Shown piece after piece: positions 26,933 to 37,739 of a DNA stretch of 64,000 nucleotides. Position numbers and translations under genes: made by a program. The DNA comes from JACKBK01 sp963707275 (GTDB lineage Bacteria > Chloroflexota > Anaerolineae > JAAEKA01): the NCBI GenBank assembly GCA_963707275.1, contig CAVPPH010000006.1, forward strand, positions 1-64,000, in the 5' to 3' direction. Position 1 is the stretch's first letter. The number at the start of each line of letters is the position of its first letter. The notes under the pieces were generated by a model, which saw only the letters and a program-made list of their open reading frames with translations, did not search any database and was not told where the DNA came from.

Positions 26933-28348
26933 CTACACGTCGAAATACAGCATAAACTCGTGCGGATGCGGACGCATGCGCATGGGATCGACTTCGTTCT
27001 CGCGCTTGTAGGCGATATAGGTCTCCAGCATGTCGCTGGTGAACACGTCGCCCTTCAGCAGGAACTCGTGATCAGCTTCCAGGGCGAAGAGCACGGCCTC
27101 CAGTGAGCCGGGCACCTGCTTGACCGCCTTGGCCTCTTCGGGCGGCAGGCTGTAGAGGTCCTTGTCCAGCGGGCCGCCGGGATCGATGCGGTTCTGGATG
27201 CCGTCGATGCCGGCCATCAGCATGGCCGCGAAGGCCAGGTAGGGGTTGGCTGACGGGTCGGGCGCGCGGAACTCGATGCGCTTGGCCTTGGGGCTCTTGG
27301 AGTAGACCGGGATACGACAGATGGCCGAGCGGTTGCGCTGCGAGTAGGCCAGGTTGACGGGCGCCTCGAAGCCAGGCACCAGACGCCGGTAGGAGTTGGT
27401 GGTCGGTGCGCAGAGCGCCAGCAGGGCCGGTGCGTGCTTCAGCAGGCCGCCGATGTAGTAGCGGGCTGTATCGGATAGCTGACCGTAGCCGGCCTCGTCG
27501 TAGAAGACGTTCTTGCCATCCTTCCAGATGCTCTGGTGAACGTGCATGCCGCTGCCGTTGTCGCCGAAGATCGGCTTGGGCATAAAGGTCGCGGTCAGGC
27601 CCTCGTGGCGGGCAACGTTCTTGACGATGTACTTGTACTTCATGATCGCGTCGGCCATATGCAGCAGCGGGCCGAAGCGCATGTCGATCTCGCACTGGCC
27701 GGCGGTAGCCACCTCGTGGTGATGCACCTCGATATCGAGGCCCGCTTCCTCCAACTTCATGACGATGCGGCTGCGCACATCCTGTAGCGTGTCAGTGGGC
27801 GGGGTCGGAAAGTAGCCACGTTTGGGCGGGATCTGCGCGCCCAGGTTCTGGCGATCGGCGCGGCCACTGTTCCACCAGGCCTCGTCGCTGTCGATAGAGT
27901 AGAACGACTCGTTGGAGCCGCCGCCGTAGCGCACGTTGTTGAACAGGAAGAATTCGGCCTCCGGCCCCCAGAAACTGGTGTCACCGATGCCAGTCTGCTT
28001 GAGATAGGCATCGGCACGCGCGGCGATGAAGCGCGGGTCGCGCGAGTAGGGATCACGCGTGATGGGGTCGAACACATCGCAAATGATGGCCAGCGTCGGC
28101 ACCTCAAGCACCGGGTCGATGAACGCGGTGCCAGCGTCCAGCATCAGCAGCATGTCCAACTCGTGGATCTCCTTGAAGCCCCGGATGGAGGAGCCATCGA
28201 AGCCAACGCCCTCTTCAAAAGTCTCTGCGGTCAATTCTTTGGCCGGCATCGAAAAATGCTGCCAGACGCCGGGCAGGTCGGTAAAGCGAAAATCCACCAT
28301 TTTCACCTGCGGCACCAAAGCCAGCACATCTGCTACGGTCTTCGTCAT
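26933..28348 (-). CDS. glnA: Glutamine synthetase type I (GSI-beta)
   Basis: Forms glutamine from glutamate, ammonia and ATP. The 471-residue length fits bacterial GSI. Blocks visible are TFEEGVGFDGSSIRGF, SFWGPEAEFFLFN, EVHHHEVATAGQCEIDMRFG, GDNGSGMHVHQSIWK, RRLVPGFEAPVNLAYSQRNR and RIEFRAPDPSANPYLAF. The adenylylation Tyr is retained in DKDLYSLPPEEAKAV, which fits the beta subtype controlled by GlnE, whose gene lies directly upstream on the same strand. The frame is intact. A strong terminator follows. The 298-bp spacer to glnE contains a dispersed repeat, so glnA may have its own promoter. Confidence 0.95.
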   Translation of the reverse strand: MTKTVADVLALVPQVKMVDFRFTDLPGVWQHFSMPAKELTAETFEEGVGFDGSSIRGFKEIHELDMLLMLDAGTAFIDPVLEVPTLAIICDVFDPITRDPYSRDPRFIAARADAYLKQTGIGDTSFWGPEAEFFLFNNVRYGGGSNESFYSIDSDEAWWNSGRADRQNLGAQIPPKRGYFPTPPTDTLQDVRSRIVMKLEEAGLDIEVHHHEVATAGQCEIDMRFGPLLHMADAIMKYKYIVKNVARHEGLTATFMPKPIFGDNGSGMHVHQSIWKDGKNVFYDEAGYGQLSDTARYYIGGLLKHAPALLALCAPTTNSYRRLVPGFEAPVNLAYSQRNRSAICRIPVYSKSPKAKRIEFRAPDPSANPYLAFAAMLMAGIDGIQNRIDPGGPLDKDLYSLPPEEAKAVKQVPGSLEAVLFALEADHEFLLKGDVFTSDMLETYIAYKRENEVDPMRMRPHPHEFMLYFDV

Positions 28349-28541
28349 GTTCGGTCTCCTTGTTTTGTTGAGTTCGTCTGCCTGGCTGCCAGTCCGGCGC
28401 CTCGACCCAGCGCATCATCTGTTGTGCAAGGCGCAAAATGCGGGACTTCTTCCAGCATGAGCAAGATTCAGCCTCCAGTGTACCAAGTCCGCGGCGTGCT
28501 GTCCAGTACCCAAAGGGGTACTCTTTGCAGCCAGTCGGCTT

Positions 28542-28641
28542 CGTCACTCCCGCGCAGGCGGAAGTCCAGAGTGTTGTCGAGGCAATTGCGACTTGCGCAC
28601 CAGGCTTGCACCGCTGGATACCCGTCTCTGCGGGCATGACG
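28542..28641. repeat. MITE-like repeat between glnE and glnA
   Basis: The left arm CGTCACTCCCGCGCAGGCGG and the right arm ending CTGCGGGCATGACG are imperfect complements with CCAG / CTGG inside. It is of the very widespread CGTCATTCCCGC repeat type. Non-coding. Confidence 0.55.
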
Positions 28642-28646
28642 GAAGA

Positions 28647-31600
28647 TCAACCCAGCAGTTGCGCATTCAGCATCTGCACGTTCGCGATGTGATCGGCCAG
28701 GTCGGCGCTGAACAGCGACTGGTTGTTGGCGTATCCCATCCGCCGTGCCAGGAACGCGAACTCCTCGTCCGTCTCGCGCGGCACGGTCAGGTCCTTGCTG
28801 TGGCCGCGCACTACCCGCAACGCGTCGACCAGCCGCTGCAAGAAGAGATGAGCGGCGCGCAGATGGGTGAAATGCTCTTGCGACAGGATACCCAGCCAGG
28901 CCAGCGCGGCCATGGCTTCCTGCGTGTTGGTCAGGTGCAGCGCCGGCTCGCCCTGCCCGTGGTTGATCTGCAAGCCCTGGATCAGGTATTCCACGTCCAC
29001 CAGCCCGCCGGGGCTGTATTTGGCGTTGATGCGACCCGGCGTCACCAGATGGCGTAGTTGCCGTTCGCGCATCGCGCGCATGGCCGGCACGTCGAACGAC
29101 TCGCCGCCGTAGACGAACCGGTCGCGCAGCGTCTGTACGTCGTCGCCCAGCGCCGCGTCGCCGCAGATCGGCCGCAGCTTGATCAACGCCTGGCGTTCGT
29201 AGCTCCAGGCCGGCCCACCGGGCGCGAAATAGCGATGGAAAGCCGCCAGCGACACGGCCAGACTGCCCGCGCTGCCGTAGGGCCGCAGTTGCAGATCGAG
29301 GTCAAAGGATCCCTCGTGACGGGTGCGGATCGCCTTGCGCACCTCCTGCACCAGCCGCTCGTAAAACTCCGTGGTCGTCAGCAGCCGCGGACCGGTCGTT
29401 TGCCCGTTGCTGTCGTAGATGAACATCAGCTCGATGTCGGAGGCGTAGCCCAGTTCGCGGCCGCCGCATTTGCCCAGGCCGACCACCGTCAGCGCGCTCG
29501 GTATGGCCATCCTCGCGCCGCGGCTGGCCATACTGCGCCTCCAGTTCAAGCTGGCACAGCCGCACCGCCGCCGCGATGACCACCTCTGCCAGATCGGTCA
29601 GTTCAGCCGAGAACTGAGCGGGGTTGGGAATGTAGCCGAGGATGTTGCGCATGTCGATGCGAAACATCTCGCGATCCTTGAAATCGTTGAGCCCATCGCG
29701 CCAGGCCGCGCGCTGTTCAGACTCGCCAGCAGCAGCCTCCCGCGCCGCGTCCAGCACCGCAGCCAACTCGTGGGCCAGCTCCGGCTTCGGCTTGGCGTGC
29801 GGGAAGGACGCAACGTCCTGTACCACCGGGAAGAGGTTCTCGTGCTGCATGCGCAGGAAGTCGTCCCACAGGAAGTCGCTGACTCCCAGCAGTTGCGCCA
29901 GCGCGTTGAGCACCTCCGGCCGCTCCAGCGATGCCAGTTCGTCGGGCCAATGCGGACGGGAGAACAACTGGCCCAGGAACTCGTGGAAGTGCGACAGCGC
30001 CGTCTCCGGATTGGATGAGTAGGGCAGCAGGTGCGTAAAGTGCTTGACCAGCACGGTGGCCGCGCGCAGCTCGCGCTGCTTCTCGCGGTCAATGATCTTC
30101 TCGCCGCGGGCGTCGGTGATGTAGAGCGTGTCGTGGATGCGATTGCCCGTCGAGGCAACCGCAACGTGCGCGATGTGCAGACCGTTGAGCGCCAGCGCGT
30201 TGGTCAGCTCGTAGAGGAAGCCGATGGTGTCCGGCCCCTGGATGCGCAGGATCGTGTAGCGGTCGTCGCTTTCGTTGTCGATGTCGATATCGATGGGCTG
30301 CACCACCTGCGACGCGCCCGGTATCTCGCTGACTGCCAGCGCCACCCGCTTGGCCAGCTCGCCCTGCGCCTCACGTTGGCGACGGCCCTGCAACAGCGAC
30401 ACCAGTTCGCCCAGGTCGCCGGCGTAGCGCAACCAGACGCCCGGCTCGCCGTCCGGCGCCACCGCGCGCACGGTGAACACGTCCACGATCTTGCGCTGAT
30501 CGAAAACCGGACGCACGCTCGGAATATCCCCGCCAGCGCGTAAGGGCGGCGTCTCCCCGCCCGTTGCCTGCGCCGCGCCGACGGAATCGGCCGCCAGTGG
30601 CTCGTAGGTAAACACATAGCCATCAACGATGCTGAAACCGTAGGCAAACAGCAGCCCGCAGATCAACGTCAGCTCGCCCAGATAGTCGAACCCGACGATA
30701 GTCACCCGCCAGCGGTCGCCCGCCAGCGGCTCGGCGCGCACCTCCACCGGGTTCTCGCTCGACAGGCGCGCCGCCAGGTCGGCGTGGCGGCGGATCTCGT
30801 GCCCGTCGAACACCGCGGCATAGGACGGCGCCATGCGCGCCACGTGCTGGCTGGCGGTTGAACTGGCCAGTTCGGCTGGCTGGCTGGGCGGGTCGGGAAT
30901 CAGAGCGGCGGTGTGGCGTTGCATGGCATCAACTCCATTGTCTTGCTGCAAAGCATTGGTGGGCGGCTGCGCGAGATAGCGCCAGTAGATGGCACGGATC
31001 GCGGCGCTGTGCTGTCCGTAGCGGGTAACGAACTCCTCGGCCGCTTCCGGCCCATGGAAGCCCAGGCGTTGGGCCAGGTAAGTCTGATCGGCCAGACCGG
31101 TAGGCAGGGAATAGGTCTGGCGGTAGTCGAGGATCTGGAGGTAGTGCTCCACGGTGCGCAGAAACACGTAGCCGTCGCCGAGGATGCGCCGCTCGTCGCG
31201 GCGTCAGGAAGTCACGCTCGGCCAGCCGCGCCAGCGCGTCCAGCGTCTTGCCGGTACGCAACTCAGGATGCGCGCCACCGTGGACGAGCTGCAGATACTG
31301 CACGACAAACTCAACGTCGCGGATCGATCCCTCGCCCAGCTTGACCTCGCCCCAGTCCCGCCCTCGCTGGCGCAATTGCTCCTCGGTGCGCTGCTTCATG
31401 CCGTGAACGTCCGCGCGCACCGCGGCCGGATCGGAGCTGGCATACAGCAGCGGCTCGGCCCGCGCCAGGAATTCGCCGGCGGTCTGCTGGCTGCCGGCGA
31501 TGGGCCGCGCCTTGAGCAGCGCCTGCTTCTCCCACAGGCGCGCGTGCTTCTGCAGGTAGGCCAGATAGCCATCCACGGTGTTGACCAGCGGCCCGACCGT

Positions 31601-32462
31601 CCCCCAGGGCCGCAGCCGCATGTCGACGCGGTAGAGAAAACCGGCCGCGGTGGCCTGACTCAGCGCCTTGATCAGACGCTCGCCCAGCCGCGCGTAACGG
31701 GTTGCGTCGGCGTCGGCCAGCATCAGCAGGTCGATGTCGGAGCTGTAGTTAAGCTCCTCGCCGCCCAGTTTGCCCATCGCGACCACGACAAACCCGCCCG
31801 GATCGACCGCCAGTTCCGCGGCCAGCAAGCCGAGACAGGTCTGCACCACCGCGTCGGCCAGCCAGGAAAGCTGTAGTGTCACTGTGGACATGTCGAGCTG
31901 GCCGGTCAGGTCGCCGAGGCCGATGCGTAATAATTCCCACTGCTGGAAGTGGCGCAGCGCGTCCAGTGCGCGCTGCCGTCGAGTCCCCGCCGTTCAGAGC
32001 GACCGCCGCGCCAGCTTCGACCAGCAGATCATCGCGGCTCTTGATGTGCCCGATGCCGTTCCGGGTCGCAAGGCGCTGAAAATAGGCCGGGTTGCGCAGC
32101 AGGATCTCAGTCAGGTACTGGCTGCCGGCGAAGAGGGTCACCAGCGTCTCGATCTGGCGCGGATCGTCGGCCAGCGCGATGTAGAACGCCTCCTGATCGG
32201 GCACGCGCTCGGCGAAGCGCTCGAAGTTGACCAGCGCGTGGTCGGGGGAGGCAGCGTCGCCCAACAACAGCAGCAGATAGGGCAGCGCGCTGAGCAAAGC
32301 GCCCTGCGCGCGCGGCTCGGCCAGGCGGTCGATGCGGCCGCGCAGCGCATTGGGGCCGTCGAACCCCAGCCGCGCCAGCAGCCGCGCCGTATCCTCCAGG
32401 CGGACGGCTGGACTCCAGGGCGGGCGGGTCTGCGAAAATGGTTGCGTCGGGTCGGTGTTCAT
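28647..32462 (-). CDS. glnE: Bifunctional glutamine synthetase adenylyltransferase/adenylyl-removing enzyme, about three frameshifts
   Basis: Controls GlnA by attaching and removing AMP on its Tyr. Four minus-strand frames chain into about 1270 residues with breaks near 31985, 31190 and 29500. The N-terminal adenylyl-removase half has GKLGGEELNYSSDIDLLMLA and RVDMRLRPWGTVGPLV; the C-terminal transferase half has GKCGGRELGYASDIELMFIY and FDLDLQLRPYGSAGSLAV. Both G-x-DxD nucleotidyltransferase sites are thus present. The protein is longer than the E. coli enzyme (946 residues). The middle holds segments that look like ACT regulatory domains (ERRHDTLYITDARGEKI-like; GPDTIGFLYELTNALALNGL), as in GlnD, so this may be a GlnE with built-in ACT sensing. 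Start at 32462 (MNTDPTQ). The indels are probably sequencing errors. Confidence 0.85.
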
Positions 32463-32514
32463 GAGATGCCGCGAGCATTGTACCAATCCCGCAGCGCGCG
32501 AAAGAAGCGTTCAG

Positions 32515-32546
32515 GAAGTTCGACTTTTACCGAAAAGTTGAACTTC
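32515..32546. repeat. Palindrome, GAAGTTCGACTTT arm type
   Basis: GAAGTTCGACTTTT and AAAAGTTGAACTTC flank ACCG. It is the same arm type as at 51126-51159 and sits upstream of glnE, between it and the protease terminator. Confidence 0.75.
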
Positions 32547-32558
32547 TCCCGCAAACGC

Positions 32559-32599
32559 AAACGCTCCCGGCAAGCTGGTGGCCCGCCGGGAGCGTTTTT
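32559..32599. terminator. Bidirectional terminator hairpin behind the S8 protease gene
   Basis: AAACGCTCCCGGC and GCCGGGAGCGTTT pair perfectly over 13 bp, with TTTTT after the right arm and an A run before the left. It separates the protease gene from glnE on the minus strand. Confidence 0.7.
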
Positions 32600-32612
32600 C
32601 AGTACGTGCGAA

Positions 32613-32647
32613 AGGTGACAGTCACTTTCGGAAAGTGACTGTCACCT
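32613..32647. repeat. Perfect palindrome, GTGACAGTCAC arm type
   Basis: Two exact 17-base arms (AGGTGACAGTCACTTTC) around one G, centre TTTCGGAAA. It starts 7 bp past the protease stop. The arm recurs at 48791-48825 and, split, at 37653-37717. Confidence 0.85.
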
Positions 32648-32653
32648 GGGTGA

Positions 32654-35600
32654 TCAGTCGCGGTTGCGACGCCAGACAAAGGCTGCACCGAGCGCAGCCG
32701 CGGCCGCGGCCGGCAAGGTCGCCAGCGGCAGGCCGCTCAGCGGTGCAGGCATCTGCTCGACGCCCGCGGCCAGATCAGTCAGCGCCACAGCCGTCGGCGG
32801 ACGCACCGTCAACGTCACCGGCACGACCACCAGATCGGTCCCATTGCCAGGGCCAGCGTCTGGATCGTTGCTTTCGATGCATAGGTTGCCCGTATAGACG
32901 CCGTTGGCCAGGCCAGTGGAGTCGAAGGTCACGGTCACACCAGTGTTAGTTCCGCCTGTGTTGGAGCCGCTGGTCGTGTTTAACGACAGCCATGGGATGT
33001 CGGACAACGCCGAACATGCCTCACCACTGCCGCCGACTGTACCCTCCAGGATGAAGGGGAAGCCCTGCGGCGTCAAGCTGCCACCATCAAGCGCCGGCGC
33101 AAAGGCTGCTGTGCCACCGATGGACTGCAAGCCGTTGCCCGTGGTTGCCTGACCGTTGATCGTGATCGGCGGCGCCCACGGGCCGGAAGCCAATGACGCC
33201 GTCGGTCTGCCACGCCAGCCAGTAGGTCCCGGCTGGCAGGAACAGCCCGCCCATTGGCACCGTGTCGGCCATGATCGGCCGGTTGGTGACGCCGATGGTC
33301 GTTTCGGTGGTCCGGTAGATGTTCGACCATGCTGACGCCGACAACCCGCTGCCGCTGGCGATCACCGATCCGCCGCCGCTGGGATCGCCGTCATACAGGA
33401 TCCAGTTGACATTGGTCATGGTCGAGGTCGTGGTCGAGTTGGTCTGATAGGCGAAGAAGATCGCGCGTATCCACCGTCCAGCCGCCTGCGTCGCTGACGG
33501 TGAAGTCGTCGGCCACCCAGTTGTTGTTGAGCACCTGATGGCCGAAGCCCAGGGTGGTCATCAACAAGGTGCTGTTCTGTAGCCGGCTCTCATCAGCGCC
33601 GCCCGCACCGCCGCCGGGGTAGTTGACCAGCGGGCCGTTGTCCCACAGCACTGCATCCGGCGCTCGCCACAGATCGACCTTCTCAGGCGCAGCTTGCGAC
33701 GCGCCAGGCGCTGCTACGGCGTTGGCATCCTCGAAGGCCGACGTCGGATCGACAACGGAGGTTCCCTGCGGGAAGGCCGTCGTGTCTTCCTCACCGATTG
33801 CCCAGTCTAGCGTCCCGCCGCCGGTGTTCGCGATAGTCAGGGGCTGGTTGGTCGTCGTGTTGGTGCCTTGTATGCTGTCCAGGCTCAGCGGGTTGACGTC
33901 GATGTTGGGCGGACCGCCCGCGGCGACCACCAGCTCCAGCGGCACCTGCACCAGTGGGGTCACCGGGTCGTTGCTCTCGACGCACAGCGTTCCGTTGTAC
34001 GTGTTTGGCGACAGGCCGGTTGAGTTAAAGGTGACGTTAACGGCTGTGCTGTTGCCAGGAGTCGTCGTGCCGTTGGCCGGGCTCACACTCGCCCACGGGA
34101 TGTCATCGGGCGCGGCGCAGGTCGCAGCAACCGGCTCCAGCACCATGTCATCGTAGTAGACCACTGAGGCGCCGTTGGCGTAGAGATCGACTGCGCCGAT
34201 GTTGAGAGCACCGCCGCCGCTTTGGCCATCTGTCCAGCTACCGGTGTAGAGCATCTGGTTGTTGTAGAAGACGGTCTGCGTGTCGGCGTCAAGGTTGATT
34301 TCGACACGAAGCTCGACCCACTGGCCGGTAATCAAGGCAGCCGATCCACCCGTGCTGCCAGGACCAGGATCGCCGATCACCTGGCCGGCAGTGCTGTTGA
34401 AGTGAATCTGGGTCGACCAGTTGTTCGTCCCCAGCGGGACATAGGTGTTCAGCAGGATGAAGTAGAGAGTCACCGCTGAAGTCGGTCGGTACGTAGACCC
34501 AGGTGGCGTAGTTCCAGACGCCGCTGGTGTAGCCGCTGTACTGCTGCACCAGGTCGGTGTCGGTGAGGATGGCAGCGGAGTTGGGGGCGCTGCGCGCCTG
34601 GGCGTCGCTGGTCAGCGCGCCGGCTGCCGGGTTGTTGTCCCAGCCTTCCCAGCCACCCTGGCCGATGAGCTGGCTGCCGGTGGCATAGCTGTCGAAGGTC
34701 TCGCTCCAGTTCGAGCAGTTCAGGCGCGGCCGCGTTGTCCTCGAAGATGTTCCAGTTCAGGTCTGCCGTGCCCGTGTTGCCAACGTTGAGAACTTCGACG
34801 TTGGAGGTGTTGGGCGCTTGGGTGCTGCTCAGGCTGCCGGGAGTGACGTCGATAATCGGCGTCGAGGACGACGGCTTGACAGCAACTGGCAGATGCTGCG
34901 CAGCGAAGCCACCACCCTCTAGCTGGCCCGGCGTCAAGTTCACCTGACCGAACGCCCACGTTCCCACGGGAAGCCCAGCAACATTGGCGGTGATATTCAG
35001 TACCTGTGTCTGACCCGCGTTGAGGCTGAAGCTGTTGGGAACGACCGTCAGGGTCATGCCTGCCGGAGCAGAGGTGGAAACTGTCCAGGTACCGTCGTCC
35101 ACTGCTTCGACCGTGCGGGTCCAACTGCATGAACCGCCGCAATCGTCGTTGCCGAGACTGGCCAGGTTGAGGGACTTGGGATCGCCGCCGCTGCTCGGAT
35201 TGGCCGCCTGGAAGGCGCCGGGGGCCACGTTGAACAGCAACCCGGACTGAGCGCCCTGGTCAACCTGCACGCGGCCGCCGCCCATGTCGAACGGATCGGC
35301 CTGGGTGACACCGTCTTCCTTGTACGACGCCAGCGACCTTGCCGGTACTCATCATGGCGGCCTTGATCTCGGCCGGCGTCCAGTCCGGATAGAGGCCGCT
35401 GAGCAGCGCGGCCGCGCCGGCTGTGTGCGGGCTGGACATGGAGGTGCCGCTAACTACCCCGTAGTTCTGGGTTGGGTCTTCAGGACCAGGCGGCAGGTCG
35501 CGGTAGGCCGCGATGATATCGACACCAGGCGCCGTCACGTCGGGCTTGATTATGTCGGAGGCGTTGTTGACCAGCGGGCCGCGCGAACTGAAGCCAGCCA

Positions 35601-37199
35601 TGATGTCGCCGTTCGCCGGGTCGAAGCTGATGTTGGTGCCTTCGATCTTGCCCATGTGGCCGCTGCCAGAGGTCATCCAGGTCTTCAGGGCCGTCCCCTT
35701 GATCGAGTTCGAGCTGGACCGCGGGCAGCCAGTGGACGTCACCGTTCAACGACTGGCCGGGATCGGTGTTGACCAGCACCATGCCACCGGCGCCGCCTTG
35801 CAGGACGTTGTAGCCCTTGGCCACGCGGGCATTGGTGCCGCGGTCACAGACCACGATCTGGCCCGTGAAGGTGCCAGGCGCGAACGGATTGAGGCATAGC
35901 GCGTCGCCATAGTTGCCGGCGTAGACCATGGGGAGCAGGCCGGTGCCCAACGAGAAGCCCTTGCCCTCCAAGTCTGGCGGAGGTGCGGTGTCGCCGCCGG
36001 TCATGTCGATGACGGCATTGACGCCAGCGCGGTTGTGGGTGCTGGCGCCAACGGTCATCATCCAGGGGGCATCGCCGGGAGAGCCGACGGTCGAAGGTGC
36101 GGGACCGCTGTTGCCGGCCGAGGTCACCGGCACAACGCCGGCGTCCTGGGCGGCCAGAAAGGCCAGTGCGTCAGCGTCGGTCCAGGGATTGCTGGTGCCG
36201 CCGCCGATGGAATAGTTTATCACGTCCACGCCGTTGGCAGTAGCCTGGTTGATGGCGCTAACCAGGGCCGCACCGGGGCAGCCGCCTGCGTCAAGACACG
36301 CCTTGTAGCCAATGATGTTGGCGTGGGGCGCTACGCCTGAGATAGCCGGGCTGTATGTGTTGAAGGGGCTGAGGTCCACAGTGCCAGGCTGCAGGTAGTT
36401 GCCGGCCGTCGTGCTGCCGGTGTGGCTGCCGTGGCCGTCGCCGTCCTCGGTGGTTTCACCGGTGAAGATGTAGAAACCATAGGTCTTGTCGTTGCAGACG
36501 TAGGTTCCTGGGTTGCTGTCGCACAGGCCCAGGTAGTTGCCTGGTCCCAGCGGGTTAGTATGGTTGTAGCCGTCTCCGCCCACGTCAGCAAAGGAGGGGT
36601 GGCCGAGATTGATGCCGGTGTCGATGATACCGGCAACCACGCCTTCACCCTTGTAGAGCGTTCCGGTGGCTGAGCCATTCCAGATATTGTCAGCGCCGAT
36701 CCACGCAGGACCAGCGTCAGTCTGGGGATAGCGGATAAACTCGCGCTGGACGATGCTGATGCCATCCAACCCGACGACTGCGGCCGCCTCTTCGGGCGTG
36801 ATCTCTATAGCAAAGCCGTTGTAGGCAACGTTCCACTGCCGCGTGGACGGCCACATCACGGCCCAGAGTCTGGTCAATGGTATTCAACATGGCTGCCTGG
36901 ACTCCGTCGAGATAGTCCATGTAAGCTACGCTGGCTTGGCTGTCCATGTTGAGTTTGCGCTCACCAGTTACCGCAGGGCTGGTAGGCGCAAAGTTTTCGA
37001 CGCCGCCATAGTAGCTGGCCAGCGGCGGATCGGAAAGTTGAATGATGTAGAGGGCCGGACCGGTGGCGCCGGCCGGCTGGAGCAGCTTGCCAGAATGGTG
37101 TTCCACACCGGTCGGGCCGGCGGGAGCTGCTAACGCGGAACCGGCAACCATCGAGAAGGCCAGGATGGCGACCAGCACGAACGCAAATCGAATCTTCAT
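32654..37199 (-). CDS. Large secreted subtilisin-family (S8) serine protease with PA domain and C-terminal anchor, multiple frameshifts
   Basis: About 1510 residues assembled from minus-strand frames with breaks near 36850, 35715, 35325, 34725, 34480, 33450 and 33190. A signal peptide (IRFAFVLVAILAFSMVAGSA) and an I9-like propeptide (ALYIIQLSDPPLASYYGG) precede the catalytic domain. The triad is seen as Asp in VVAGIIDTGINLGHPSF, His in DGDGHGSHTGSTTAGN and Ser in VVSGTSMSSPHTAGAAALL. A PA domain (TFTGQIVVCDRGTNARVAKG) is inserted before the Ser, as in plant-type subtilases. Then come fibronectin/choice-of-anchor-like repeats (VVPNSFSLNAGQTQVLNITA; NTYNGTLCVESNDPVTPLVQ), and finally a hydrophobic helix with RRNRD at the end. 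It probably digests proteins at the cell surface. The high indel number suggests poor consensus here. Confidence 0.85.
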
Positions 37200-37652
37200 T
37201 GTGAGGGGTTCTCCTTTGTGTCCGCAGCCGCGGCATCGTTGATCGAAAGGCCGTTGGTCAGACACATTGCAAAAATGGGTTAGGGGACGAGGGGCGCGAA
37301 CACACGCCAGGTCCCGGACGGTACGGAGAGAGGGGTTTGTGGTCGGGTTCACCTCCTGTCGGATCAGCGTGCCCGCTTGTGCAGAATGCACGACGGCTGA
37401 CACGTGTCGTCACGGCGCTTGGCAATGACCGATTGGGCGAAGCACAACAATGCTCCGTCGGAACTAAGGAAACGATACTGATGTGTGAGGGGCCTGGTCC
37501 GGAAGCGAGGACCAGAGCATGTGGCAGGAACAAACTGACAAAACGGGCTGAATGCTGACGAAGATATTATACCCACGCTGCTAGGTGTGTCAAAAGACAC
37601 AACTCAGACGCTGCGTGCCATACAATCCGCGATCGTGGCTATACGACAAGAT
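37200..37652. other. Intergenic region, about 450 bp
   Basis: Lies upstream of the S8 protease and beyond the acyl-CoA ligase gene end. It must hold the protease promoter on the minus strand; CTCCTT next to the start codon is the complement of its AAGGAG ribosome site at 37208-37213. No further element is clear. Confidence 0.4.
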
Positions 37653-37717
37653 AGGTGACAATCACTTCCCACGCCCGTGCCAAATCCGGCTAACGTTGAC
37701 GAAAGTGACTATCACCT
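37653..37717. repeat. Degenerate, split palindrome, GTGAC arm type
   Basis: AGGTGACAATCACTT and AAGTGACTATCACCT are complementary at 13 of 15 positions but separated by 35 bases. Probably a decayed copy or two half copies of the modular palindrome. It follows the acyl-CoA ligase stop by about 20 bp. Confidence 0.55.
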
Positions 37718-37739
37718 GATACCTGCTGATTTCCGATTA

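Noticed and set aside
32654..37199. Treating the protease fragments as several separate genes or as a pseudogene
   Set aside because: Triad, PA domain, repeats and anchor appear in the correct order with single-base breaks, which fits one gene with sequencing errors.
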